Source: CAKZNE01 sp002695025 (GTDB taxonomy: Bacteria > Bacteroidota > Bacteroidia > Flavobacteriales > Schleiferiaceae). From it: a stretch of 49,508 nt of DNA. Positions 1-7,444 of this stretch are shown piece after piece (position 1 is the first letter of the stretch; every line of letters begins with the position of its first letter). Made by a program: the position numbers and the translations under genes. The notes beneath the pieces are model-generated. The model saw only the letters and a program-made list of their open reading frames with translations. It ran no database searches and was not told the origin of the DNA. Location of the stretch: contig CAJWML010000024.1 in NCBI GenBank assembly GCA_913043285.1, positions 1 to 49,508 of the forward strand, read 5' to 3'.

Positions 1-9
1 ACATATAGA

Positions 10-51
10 AATGTCACACTGAGCGAAGTCGAAGTGCGGCATTTCTCCGCT
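10..51. repeat. Dispersed intergenic repeat, copy 1
   Basis: An imperfect palindrome whose outer arms read ATGTCACACT and AGTGCGGCAT, followed by TTTCTCCGCT. The second copy at 235-300 shares both arms and the trailing segment. Short dispersed repeats of this type (CACTGAGCGAAGTCGAAGTG core) are common between genes in Bacteroidota. No coding capacity is seen. Confidence 0.7.
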
Positions 52-87
52 AAAAGCACATAGCCCCCTACGGGATAATACCAACGC

Positions 88-131
88 TCAGTCTTCGATA
101 CATCACGCCTTTGGCGTAACACTCAGACTGA
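88..131. other. Nested hairpin in the leading spacer
   Basis: Outer arms TCAGTCT (88-94) and AGACTGA (125-131) enclose an inner stem ACGCC (105-109) and GGCGT (113-117) with a TTT loop. The element lies between the two copies of the dispersed repeat. It could be part of a larger palindromic intergenic element or fold in the tail of a transcript entering from outside the window. No T-tract follows. Confidence 0.4.
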
Positions 132-234
132 CCCCCTCTTTGCTTCAAAACTTTTGCAGTACCCACACTGGTCAACCTGATTTTTTACGATAGGCTCAGG
201 AGGACCGCTTACCACATTAGTATCTACATAGTGG

Positions 235-300
235 AATGTCACACTGAATAGCCTGTCCTGAGCCTGACGAAGGAGAGTCGAAGTGCGACATTTCTCCGCT
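235..300. repeat. Dispersed intergenic repeat, copy 2
   Basis: Same arms as copy 1 (ATGTCACACTGA on the left, GTCGAAGTGCGACAT on the right, then TTTCTCCGCT), with about 24 extra bases in the middle. The remainder of positions 1-399 holds only a nested hairpin (88-131); I see no gene in it. Confidence 0.7.
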
Positions 301-399
301 ATAAAACGCCCAGCCTTTGACTAAGCCTAATGAAAGGCCCGGCATAACCATTTATTGAGGTTAAGTAATATTAAGCCGGTGTCACGCTAAGTAGCTTCA

Positions 400-738
400 C
401 TACGCATTAACCTTCTCAGCGTAGTATTTCCCCCAGTTTGAAATACTGTCAATTACCGGCCTGAGGCTTTGCCCTATTTCACTCAACGAATATTCAACGG
501 TGGGCGGAACCGTAGCATACGCTTTTCTATGAACGATCTTTTTCTCCACCAGGTGTTTGAGTTCCTTCACCAGCATACGGGTAGAAATATCCGGGATGGC
601 CCGCTCCAGCTCCTTAAAACGCAAGGTCCCTTTATCCAGCAGCACGTATAAAATGGCAAACTTCCATTTCCCTTCCAAGGTATTCATCGCCAGGTGAAAG
701 GAACAGTTTACATATTCTTCCAAAGTTTTTTCACTCAT
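400..738 (-). CDS. HxlR-family transcriptional regulator
   Basis: A 112-residue protein covering one HxlR-type winged helix-turn-helix and little else, the usual size for the family. The signature parts are visible: NTLEGKWKFAILYVL near residue 20, the LRFKELERAIPDISTRML recognition segment near 40-57, and the wing with VEYSLSEIGQSL. HxlR proteins are homodimeric repressors or activators that often respond to aldehydes, quinones or oxidants. The gene is divergent from the lipoprotein and SDR genes starting at 856, so these are its likely targets together with itself. The shared 117-bp spacer holds a candidate operator (757-771) closely resembling one next to the second HxlR gene at 34844. The inducer cannot be told from sequence. 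Confidence 0.9.
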   Translation of the reverse strand: MSEKTLEEYVNCSFHLAMNTLEGKWKFAILYVLLDKGTLRFKELERAIPDISTRMLVKELKHLVEKKIVHRKAYATVPPTVEYSLSEIGQSLRPVIDSISNWGKYYAEKVNA

Positions 739-756
739 AACTATTTCTGTTTCAAC

Positions 757-771
757 ACTACTAACAAAAGT
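757..771 (-). promoter_or_regulatory. Candidate HxlR operator
   Basis: On the minus strand this reads ACTTTTGTTAGTAGT, matching 13 of 15 bases of ACTTTTGTAAGTACT at 34769-34783, in the same orientation relative to its HxlR gene. It is flanked by the inverted repeat AACACT (754-759) and AGTGTT (769-774), and a related direct repeat, GTGTTATTACTT / GTGTAACTACTT, starts at 770 and 789. It lies 18 bp upstream of the HxlR start, a position suited to autorepression. Assignment is inferred from the match between two otherwise unrelated spacers. Confidence 0.5.
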
Positions 772-855
772 GTTATTACTTCACAAACGTGTAACTACTT
801 TCAAATGTAAAGCTATGAAATTACATTCGCCACCGAATCATACAACCCAATTAAA

Positions 856-1380
856 ATGAAAACACACCATACGTTATCCATCGCCTTAATGGCCTTTGTA
901 CTGCTGTTTGGTCTTACCGCTTGCTCTCAGGCGCAACAAAAATCACCGTCCCGTGCGAAGAGCAGCCTGGAAGACCAGCAGGAAAAACTGGAAGCCCATA
1001 AAGCTTTAGCCGCAGATTTTATTAAAGCCATGGGTAATTCTGAGGTTGAAAAACTCAAGACCATGATCACCGATGACTTTAGCTGGTGGATCATTGGCAA
1101 ACCAGAATACCTGGCCACAGCCGGGGAGCACGACACTCAATATTTCCTGGAGTTTTTCAAGGGAGAAGAGCTGTTCCCCGAAGGAACAAACTTCAAACCC
1201 ACCTCCATGATTGCCGAAGGCAACAGCGTAGCGGTAGAAGCTGAGTTTAAAGCCAAAACTGCCATGGGCAGCAACTATGAAAACTACTACCACTTTCTCT
1301 TTATCGTGGAAGATGGTAAAATCAAAAGGATGAAAGAATACATGGACACCTACCACGCCAAAGTAACCTTCGGACTTTAA
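856..1380 (+). CDS. NTF2-like (SnoaL/ketosteroid isomerase-type) lipoprotein
   Basis: A 174-residue protein with a lipoprotein signal (hydrophobic stretch to about residue 22, lipobox LTAC, Cys23). The mature part resembles the SnoaL/NTF2-like cone fold: a first helix (HKALAADFIKAMGNSEVEKL), then DDFSWWIIG, and strands ending in YYHFLFIVEDGKIKRMKEYMD, a typical family ending. Such proteins include isomerases, cyclases and non-enzymatic ligand binders, so no reaction is assigned. It probably sits in the periplasm, anchored to a membrane. The next gene begins 9 bp after the stop, suggesting co-transcription with the SDR, and the HxlR regulator is divergent. Confidence 0.75.
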   Translation: MKTHHTLSIALMAFVLLFGLTACSQAQQKSPSRAKSSLEDQQEKLEAHKALAADFIKAMGNSEVEKLKTMITDDFSWWIIGKPEYLATAGEHDTQYFLEFFKGEELFPEGTNFKPTSMIAEGNSVAVEAEFKAKTAMGSNYENYYHFLFIVEDGKIKRMKEYMDTYHAKVTFGL

Positions 1381-1389
1381 AGCTGCAGT

Positions 1390-2274
1390 ATGAATTGGAC
1401 AACGGACCAGATAAAGGACCAGGGTGGAAGGGTGTTTTTAGTGACCGGAGCCAATACCGGACTTGGATTTGAAACCGCCAGGGCACTGGCTAAAAAGAAT
1501 GCCTTTGTAATACTGGCAGGGCGGGATCAGCACAAGATCTACCAGGCCATGCTCAACATACGGGCAGAAAAACCCGAAGCTCGTTTAGAGGCGGGCCTCG
1601 TAGACCTCTCCGATTTAAGCTCGGTACAGGCCTTTGCGGAAAGCATCCTGGCAAAGCACCAGCGCCTTGATGTTCTGGTCAATAATGCAGGGGTTATGTT
1701 TCCTCCTCCGGGGAAGACCAAAGATGGTTTTGAACTGCAGTTTGGCGTGAACTTCATAGCGCACTTCGCTTTAACGGCCAGGCTCCTTCCCTTATTAAAA
1801 AAGACCCCCGGAAGCAGGGTGGTAACCCTGAGTAGCATTGCCCACAAAAACGGCAAAATAGATTTTGATAACCTGAAACTGGAAAAGCCTTACAACAAGT
1901 TCCGGGAATACGGTCAAAGTAAAGTGGCCGACCTGCTGTTTGCCCTGGAGCTGCAAAGGCGCCTGGAAAAAAACGGGCTTGACATCATTTCGGTGGCCGC
2001 CCACCCGGGCATCAGTAAAACGGAACTTCTGAGGACCGACCAACCGGAAATGATCAACGAATTCCCGCACATGAGCGCAAGCCAGGGTGCACTCTCCAGC
2101 TTACTCGCAGCTACCGGAAAGCTGGAAGGTGGAAGCTATATCGGCCCGGATGGGGAAGGGGAAATGACCGGCTACCCAACCCATGCCTTTGTTGCAGAAT
2201 ACGCTAAAGATCCGTTGGTTGCCAGCGCCCTTTGGGAATACAGCAAACACGAACTGGGTATAGACTTCCTCTAA
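1390..2274 (+). CDS. Short-chain dehydrogenase/reductase (SDR)
   Basis: A 294-residue SDR. The cofactor motif TGANTGLG is at 19-26, an acidic residue follows at D72, NNAG is at 98-101, the catalytic Ser is at 148-149, and the YxxxK pair is Y174/K178. The arrangement and the segment after the active site resemble the retinol-dehydrogenase/WWOX-like subgroup, which usually uses NADP(H) on carbonyls or alcohols. The substrate is unknown. It follows the NTF2-like lipoprotein by 9 bp and faces away from the HxlR gene, so an HxlR-controlled response to a reactive carbonyl is plausible but inferred. A strong hairpin follows at 2332-2374. Confidence 0.88.
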   Translation: MNWTTDQIKDQGGRVFLVTGANTGLGFETARALAKKNAFVILAGRDQHKIYQAMLNIRAEKPEARLEAGLVDLSDLSSVQAFAESILAKHQRLDVLVNNAGVMFPPPGKTKDGFELQFGVNFIAHFALTARLLPLLKKTPGSRVVTLSSIAHKNGKIDFDNLKLEKPYNKFREYGQSKVADLLFALELQRRLEKNGLDIISVAAHPGISKTELLRTDQPEMINEFPHMSASQGALSSLLAATGKLEGGSYIGPDGEGEMTGYPTHAFVAEYAKDPLVASALWEYSKHELGIDFL

Positions 2275-2331
2275 GGAAAAACTGGCCGTTCACCCCTACC
2301 TGACCTCTGTCTGGTTCCGCTTAAAACCTGT

Positions 2332-2374
2332 GCCCTGAAGAGTGATCCTGAAATTGGGGATCCCTCTTCAGGGC
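2332..2374. terminator. Hairpin terminator between convergent genes
   Basis: GCCCTGAAGAG (2332-2342) pairs perfectly with CTCTTCAGGGC (2364-2374), extended inward by GATCC/GGATC. It lies between the SDR (+) and the YceI-like gene (-). On the minus strand it is followed by CAGGTTTTAAG, a short T run; on the plus strand the T-tract is poor. It probably serves both directions. Confidence 0.65.
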
Positions 2375-2423
2375 TTCAGGAAAAAAAGACGCACTTTATA
2401 CCAGCAGAGTATAACCTGCAAGC

Positions 2424-3056
2424 TCAGCACATTTCTATCTTCATGTTCAGATGCATCCATTGCGTAGGACTTTCCGCTGAACGCCCGGAATCACCATGAA
2501 CGATCTTATCATAGTCAATTCCCCAATCGTACAAATTCAGCTGTCCTTCCAAAACCAGGGCACTGGGCCGTGAATCACCCGGCTTCCGGATACCCGTAAC
2601 AAAGAACTTTACCTCCCTGTCCACACCCTTGATGGACATTTTCCCGTTCAGCTGGTACCAATCCACCCCGAGGGTATACACCGAAGTAGAATGGAACGTG
2701 ATCACCTCATTCCCCTCCCGGAACAAGCCCGGTGTCTGGACCATGGCGGTAAACTCATCGCCTCCACAGGCTTTAAAGGAACCCGGATCTATCACAAAAG
2801 AGACCTGCATATTTTCCAGGGGGTTCCCCATATCCGTACGTACGGCCTCCATGATCTTCAAATCACTTACTATCCCGCCAAAAGGGGTGTTGCAATGCCC
2901 GTGGGTTACAAACAGGTTAACCGTTTGGTGTGGTGCTTCTTCCTCCATCATACTGGCTGAGGCCTGTTGAGAGGGACCTCCCCAGGTGAATGCACTCACC
3001 ATCGCTATGGTAGTTACTAATACCAAGGTCAACGTAAGACTCCTTCTACTTTTCAT
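2424..3056 (-). CDS. YceI-like secreted protein
   Basis: A 210-residue protein with a signal peptide (basic MKSRRS then a hydrophobic stretch to about residue 23). The rest has YceI features: THGHCNTPFGGIVSDLKI, the SFVIDPGSF strand, a central GNEVITFHSTSV, the LNGKMSIKGVDREVKFFV strand pair, and a final hydrophobic strand. YceI domains are lipocalin-like barrels that bind isoprenoid or amphiphilic ligands in the periplasm. Upstream on its strand lie GTAAA repeats spaced 10 bp apart (3121-3159), 33 bp from a weak -7 match at 3080-3087 (TACCTTCA on the minus strand). The same repeat type occurs next to the membrane winged-helix regulator at 18563, a possible controller. Confidence 0.8.
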   Translation of the reverse strand: MKSRRSLTLTLVLVTTIAMVSAFTWGGPSQQASASMMEEEAPHQTVNLFVTHGHCNTPFGGIVSDLKIMEAVRTDMGNPLENMQVSFVIDPGSFKACGGDEFTAMVQTPGLFREGNEVITFHSTSVYTLGVDWYQLNGKMSIKGVDREVKFFVTGIRKPGDSRPSALVLEGQLNLYDWGIDYDKIVHGDSGRSAESPTQWMHLNMKIEMC

Positions 3057-3120
3057 ATCATCAAATTTTAATGTTTCCGTGAAGGTATATGCACGCTGTC
3101 CTGAAAAGCGTTAATGAAAG

Positions 3121-3159
3121 GTAAAACAGTGTAAAGAAGTGTAATGCCGGTAATGTAAA
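3121..3159 (-). promoter_or_regulatory. Tandem 10-bp GTAAA repeats (candidate OmpR-type operator)
   Basis: Plus-strand reading: GTAAAACAGT (3121), GTAAAGAAGT (3131), GTAATGCCGG (3141), and a further GTAAA at 3155. The first three are spaced exactly 10 bp, one helical turn, as expected for winged-helix proteins binding head to tail. A similar array (TGTAAA, 10-bp spacing) lies at 19507-19524. The element is upstream of the YceI-like gene on the minus strand, in an activator-like position. Confidence 0.45.
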
Positions 3160-3245
3160 CCCATTATTTCACCGTTGCAGACCTCTGCGCCCCCGTCTTT
3201 CACCTCCAAAAAACCTAAATTGCCAGTTAAAATCATCCGTAAAAC

Positions 3246-3686
3246 ATGGACACATTTCTCAGCGCTGCTATTGAGGAAGCCCAAAAAGGCCTTGGGGAAG
3301 GCGGGATCCCCATAGGGTCGGTTTTGGTTCACCGGGGCCGGATCATCGGCAAGGGGCATAATAAGCGCATCCAGGAAGGTAGCGTGGTATTGCACGGGGA
3401 AATGGACGCCCTGGAAAATGCCGGCCGGCAGCCCGCCTCCGTATACAGGGAATCGGTGCTTTATACTACTTTGTCGCCTTGCCCCATGTGTTCCGGGGCC
3501 ATATTGCTGTATGGCATCCCCAGGGTGGTGATCGGGGAAAATCAAACCTTCCGGGGTTCAGAAGAACTATTGCGCCAAAACGGAGTGGAGGTGCTGATCG
3601 TGAACAACTCTGAATGCATTGCCATGATGCAGGATTTTATTGAAGACCACCCCAGCCTGTGGAATGAGGATATCGGCCAGCCCTGA
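3246..3686 (+). CDS. Fungal-type cytosine deaminase (Fcy1-like nucleoside deaminase)
   Basis: A 146-residue zinc deaminase of the CDA superfamily. Zinc ligands and proton shuttle are visible: H50 and E52 in HGEMDALEN, C79 and C82 in SPCPMC. Recalled from memory, the sequence follows yeast cytosine deaminase along nearly its full length: GGIPIG near residue 19, the segment before HGE, LYTTLSPCxMC, YGIPRVVIGEN, and the C-terminal WNEDIG with D142 matching the yeast residue that contacts the base. This is closer than expected for TadA or guanine deaminase. Likely role: cytosine to uracil plus ammonia in pyrimidine salvage, in the cytoplasm. Expected features of TadA, such as essential-gene context, are absent. 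A weak hairpin follows at 3701. Confidence 0.8.
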   Translation: MDTFLSAAIEEAQKGLGEGGIPIGSVLVHRGRIIGKGHNKRIQEGSVVLHGEMDALENAGRQPASVYRESVLYTTLSPCPMCSGAILLYGIPRVVIGENQTFRGSEELLRQNGVEVLIVNNSECIAMMQDFIEDHPSLWNEDIGQP

Positions 3687-3700
3687 CCCAAACAAAAAGG

Positions 3701-3720
3701 AGCTGTTGCTCAGCTTTTCC
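3701..3720 (+). terminator. Weak hairpin after the deaminase gene
   Basis: AGCTG (3701-3705) pairs with CAGCT (3711-3715), followed by TTTTCC. The stem is only 5 bp, so termination is uncertain. Confidence 0.3.
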
Positions 3721-3754
3721 TACATTTAGGATTTAATCGAGAAACGTACAAAGC

Positions 3755-3940
3755 ATGAAGACCATAAGCCCAGGAAAATCAAGGACCCTGCTGGTAGCAG
3801 GATTATTTACAATAGCCGCTTCACAAGTGTTTATACACTTTATACAGCTTCCGGACCTGGCCAGGGGGTTTTCCATGGGCATTGGCATTGGGTTGCTGTT
3901 GGTGGCCACGGTCTTTGGTAATCTGAGGCCAGCCCAGTAA
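3755..3940 (+). CDS. Small two-helix membrane protein, unknown function
   Basis: A 61-residue protein with a basic start (MKTISPGKSR), a hydrophobic segment at about 11-29, a polar break around PDLARGF, and a second hydrophobic segment at about 38-55. It is a likely small inner-membrane protein with both ends in the cytoplasm. I do not recognise a family. It has an ATG start and begins 68 bp after the deaminase stop, with a weak hairpin between. Its composition is consistent with real coding sequence, but its short length keeps confidence moderate. Confidence 0.55.
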   Translation: MKTISPGKSRTLLVAGLFTIAASQVFIHFIQLPDLARGFSMGIGIGLLLVATVFGNLRPAQ

Positions 3941-4120
3941 TAGTAGCCAATAAACTCAGGCCGTAACTGGAAATACCAGACAGTCCCCCATCATAAATCA
4001 GACTTCTCTGCACTGATTGAATTTTTAAATGCGGAATGCAGGAAAAGTATCGATAAGTAAGTTTACCAGGGAACTCATGAAGTCATACTCTTGACCATAA
4101 TTTTTACCTTTAACTAACAA

Positions 4121-5506
4121 ATGCTGGTCCCGAATTATAAAGCCCTTTTCACCGTACGGTCCATCCTCATTAAACTAAGCCTGGTCCTTTTACTCATTTC
4201 CTGCCAAAAGGAAATGGCACCTACCTATACCGCAAGTGGTAAAGTGATGGATGATTTTGGCAACGGAATGGAAGGTATTGAGGTTTCCACGGCAACCGGA
4301 AAATCAGCACTTACCGATGCCCAGGGCAACTGGGCGTTAACAGAACTACAAGGCAGGCATACCCTAAGCCCGGCTGATCCAGGCTACCTTTTTACGCCCT
4401 CCTCCGCAGAAGTAAAGGAGTCAGCTGGCAATATAAATTTTACTGCCCGCCATGTAACCAATGAAAATGAGACGCGCATATTGAATTGGTTCAATCAGCA
4501 ACAATTACCCAACGGCTTGTTGGAAAGCGCAGAGAATGGCAATGTGGTGTCGCTTTATGACAACGCCCTGGCGGCCCTGGTCTTTATGCTGAACGGAAAC
4601 CTTGAAAGGGCGGAAAGGATCTTTGATTTTTTTGATGCGCGTATCCATACCGAACTGTTAAGCGGCAAAGGTGGATTTTCACAGTTCAGGGACCGGAACG
4701 GTAATCCAAACAATCACCGTTGGATGGGGGATAATGCCTGGTTGTTGATTGCGCTCAACAATTACCATGCTCGTACAGGCAGTTCAAAATACCATCAGCT
4801 GGCCTCCGGCATCAGCAATTGGTTAATGACCTTACAGGATACGGACGGAGGCCTTTTTGCCGGCTATGGAGCAGATAACGCCATCCTAAATTACAAGGTA
4901 ACCGAAGGGAATATAGATGCTTTTAACGCAGTAAAGGGTTACAATACTTTTCACAGCCGGCTGCTCACCTTCCTGGAGAATGACCGCTGGGACGAAGCAG
5001 ACCGGAACCTGGTATCCTGGCCCGGGAACCCGGCTTATCGCTATGCGCTGGACAACCACTCCTGGAGCTACTGCATCTTCAATAATTACCCGGTGTCCAC
5101 CTTGTATTCCGCACAACGCTTCATTACCACTCAAACCGCAACTCTTACCAATGCCCGCATCACCGGTTATGACATTGATGAAGACCGTGACGCAGTTTTT
5201 ATGGAAGGCACCGGGCAGATGGCCCTGGCTTTTAAACTGGCAGGAATGCAGCAGGAAAGTGATCATTACCTGTTGGAAATGGAAAAAATACTCGTCCCTT
5301 CCCCCAGACATACCAATGCCTATGGTTTTCCTTATTCTTCCAATGCCGGCACAGGATATGGCAATGACCCGCTTTGGCCGGAAGCCAGTACCCAAATTGC
5401 TCTTTCAGGAGGGGCCTGGTACCTCTTTGCCAGCTCCGGCTTCAACCCTTTTGCCGTGGAACGCCATAAGTCCATCCCACAGGCGGATATGTTCTGGCAG
5501 GATTGA
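4121..5506 (+). CDS. Lipoprotein with CarboxypepD_reg-like domain and six-hairpin glycosidase-like domain
   Basis: A 461-residue lipoprotein: hydrophobic signal ending in LLLISC (Cys28). Residues about 37-110 form a small beta domain of the carboxypeptidase-regulatory type (ASGKVMDDFGNGMEGIEV, then ALTDAQGNW). From about 115 the protein is helical with repeated aromatic and glycine turns (WMGDNAWLLIALNNYHARTG, LQDTDGGLFAGY, NAVKGYNTFHSRLL, FMEGTGQMALAF, PLWPEASTQIALSGGAWYLFA), the look of an alpha/alpha six-hairpin barrel as in several glycoside hydrolase and epimerase families. No catalytic acid is assigned. It probably acts on glycans in the periplasm or at the cell surface. No neighbouring SusCD genes support a polysaccharide locus. 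Confidence 0.6.
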   Translation: MLVPNYKALFTVRSILIKLSLVLLLISCQKEMAPTYTASGKVMDDFGNGMEGIEVSTATGKSALTDAQGNWALTELQGRHTLSPADPGYLFTPSSAEVKESAGNINFTARHVTNENETRILNWFNQQQLPNGLLESAENGNVVSLYDNALAALVFMLNGNLERAERIFDFFDARIHTELLSGKGGFSQFRDRNGNPNNHRWMGDNAWLLIALNNYHARTGSSKYHQLASGISNWLMTLQDTDGGLFAGYGADNAILNYKVTEGNIDAFNAVKGYNTFHSRLLTFLENDRWDEADRNLVSWPGNPAYRYALDNHSWSYCIFNNYPVSTLYSAQRFITTQTATLTNARITGYDIDEDRDAVFMEGTGQMALAFKLAGMQQESDHYLLEMEKILVPSPRHTNAYGFPYSSNAGTGYGNDPLWPEASTQIALSGGAWYLFASSGFNPFAVERHKSIPQADMFWQD

Positions 5507-5605
5507 GAAAAGGCCCCTAAACCCCTGTGTATCTTTAAACATCCTAAGCGGGCAACCTACCGTCATTCACCTGTCCATAACCTAAAGACCTTAAAACAAC
5601 ATCCT

Positions 5606-6346
5606 GTGGCTGATCACTTCAAAATATCCGTAGACCAACCCTGCTCGCAGAAATTCAACTCCTTTACTCCTACTAAAGCAGGGGGGTTTTGTCAGGCCTG
5701 CCAGAAGGAAGTGGTAGACTTCTCCAACATGAGCGATGTGGAGATCCGCAACTACTTCATGAATATCAACAAACAAAAAAGCACCTGTGGGCACTTCAGG
5801 ACCGACCAGCTTAAGGAATACACCATCCCTCATTCTCCGAAAACCGGGCCGTCCTCTTTTACCACCGGTGCCGGACTGGCCGGTATTTCCTTGTTGTCCA
5901 TGCTACCCGTAGCTGATAGTGCTGCACAACCTGCTGCACAGCCCCAAGAGGTAAGTGTTCACCTGGAAGATGAGGAAACCCCGCGCAGCCCCTCCACCAT
6001 TACTCCTGGTGACAGTCTCCTAAGCGGCATTGTGACTGATGCTGAAACCGGGGAACCCATACCCTTTGCCAATATTATTCTCAAAGACCATACGGCAGGG
6101 GTAAGCACGGATATGGATGGCAAATTCCGGTTCCCGGTACGGTTGAATAAGGGAGATATCCTCCAGGTCAGCTTTCTAGCTTATGAAAGAGTGGAATATA
6201 CCGTTACCGATGAATTGCAGGTTAATATCAGGATGACCTCGCAGACCTTAACCGGGCTGGTGGTCATTACCGGTGAAGTAGCGGTGATAGAGCCCTATGC
6301 CTCCAAAAGATCACTCTGGGACCGGCTCAAAGCATTTTTCCGATGA
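5606..6346 (+). CDS. Four-cysteine / single-TM / CarboxypepD_reg-like protein
   Basis: A 246-residue protein with a GTG start; the family's usual opening (basic or polar residues, then QPCSQKFNSFTPT) begins immediately after, supporting this choice. N-terminal part: cysteines at 13, 29, 32 and 61 (QPCSQ, FCQAC, TCGHF) and the conserved VVDFSNMSDVEIRNYF. One membrane segment at about 88-105, then a carboxypeptidase-regulatory-like domain (about 137-215: LSGIVTDAETGEPIPFANI, GVSTDMDGKF, LQVSFLAYE). The four cysteines may bind a metal on the cytoplasmic side while the beta domain lies outside. This architecture recurs in Bacteroidota without a known function. Its last four bases overlap the transglutaminase gene (ATGA), so the two are translationally coupled. 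Confidence 0.7.
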   Translation: MADHFKISVDQPCSQKFNSFTPTKAGGFCQACQKEVVDFSNMSDVEIRNYFMNINKQKSTCGHFRTDQLKEYTIPHSPKTGPSSFTTGAGLAGISLLSMLPVADSAAQPAAQPQEVSVHLEDEETPRSPSTITPGDSLLSGIVTDAETGEPIPFANIILKDHTAGVSTDMDGKFRFPVRLNKGDILQVSFLAYERVEYTVTDELQVNIRMTSQTLTGLVVITGEVAVIEPYASKRSLWDRLKAFFR

Positions 6347-7383
6347 AAAACCTCTGGTTGGCCTGCATACTGATCATTTCCGGCACGCTTAAAGGACAGC
6401 TTACGGATTTCAGCGAAATAAACTTCGCCAGGGTGGATAGTATAGCCGGCTTGTACCAGGGTACCAACCTCAGCAACCTGCCACAACTTACCTACCAGCT
6501 CACTCATAATCTGGATACAGAGGTTGAAAAATTCAGGGCGCTCTACATCTGGGTGTGTACCAACATTGCCAATGATTACCTGGCCTACCAGAAGAACAAG
6601 CGAAAACGGGAATCATTACGGCATGACAGCCTGAAACTGGCGGAATGGAACCACAGCTTCAGCCAGGAAATGTTCAGGACTCTTTACCGCGAACGGAAAA
6701 CAGTGTGTACCGGCTTTGCCTTCCTGCTGCAGGAAATGAGTACTATAGCCGGCATACCCTGCCGGATCGTTAACGGTTATGCCCGCACCTCCTACGCCAA
6801 TGTAGATGCCCTGGGCATGCCCAACCATTCCTGGAATGCCGTGCAACTCAACGGAAAATGGTATTTGTGCGACCCCACCTGGTCCAGCGGCAATCTCTAT
6901 ACCCATTGGGGCACCACTTTATTTGTACCGGAATTTAACGAGGGTTTCTTCTTAACCGAACCCGCCTTCTTTTTCAGGAGCCATTACCCGGAAGATACGG
7001 CCTGGACCTTAATGAACGGGGCCAGCGTGCGGGATTTCCTGGACGCTCCTATTCTGTATAATGCCGCCTTTAAGCATTCTCTCAATCCCCTTGCACCCCA
7101 AAGCATGCACATTGAAACCGCTAAAAGGGACACCCTTCGTTTTATACTGGCCACAGGAGGAAAAGTGGATGCCGGCCAAATATACCTGGAGCTGCACAGC
7201 GGTTCGCACAGCCGCACGGCACAACCGGAAGTGATCAGCAACAAAGGCGGTGTACTGGTCCTGGAATACCGTTTCCACAAAAGCGGTTATTACGATCTTC
7301 ACCTGAAAGTTGGTGAGGATTATATCGCTACTTATACCGCTTCCGTTCCTAAACGCAGGAAAGAGCGAAAAGCAGATTTGTAA
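6343..7383 (+). CDS. Secreted transglutaminase-like protein
   Basis: A 346-residue protein with a signal peptide (MKNLWLACILIISGTLKGQ). The transglutaminase/protease-like core shows the catalytic triad Cys122 (KTVCTGFA), His162 (MPNHSWNAV) and Asp177 (LCDPTW), in correct order and spacing. The N-terminal section (FRALYIWVCTNIANDY) fits the helix preceding this core, and a beta-rich C-terminal part (about 245-335) follows. Family members can be peptidases, transglutaminases or peptide N-glycanases, so the reaction is open. It overlaps the upstream four-cysteine membrane protein by 4 bp, which makes a functional pair likely. It acts in the periplasm or outside. Confidence 0.75.
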   Translation: MKNLWLACILIISGTLKGQLTDFSEINFARVDSIAGLYQGTNLSNLPQLTYQLTHNLDTEVEKFRALYIWVCTNIANDYLAYQKNKRKRESLRHDSLKLAEWNHSFSQEMFRTLYRERKTVCTGFAFLLQEMSTIAGIPCRIVNGYARTSYANVDALGMPNHSWNAVQLNGKWYLCDPTWSSGNLYTHWGTTLFVPEFNEGFFLTEPAFFFRSHYPEDTAWTLMNGASVRDFLDAPILYNAAFKHSLNPLAPQSMHIETAKRDTLRFILATGGKVDAGQIYLELHSGSHSRTAQPEVISNKGGVLVLEYRFHKSGYYDLHLKVGEDYIATYTASVPKRRKERKADL

Positions 7384-7444
7384 GACGACTAAATCTAATA
7401 CCCTATATAAAAAATATCTAGCTTTAAGCCGTTATCCCAATTGT

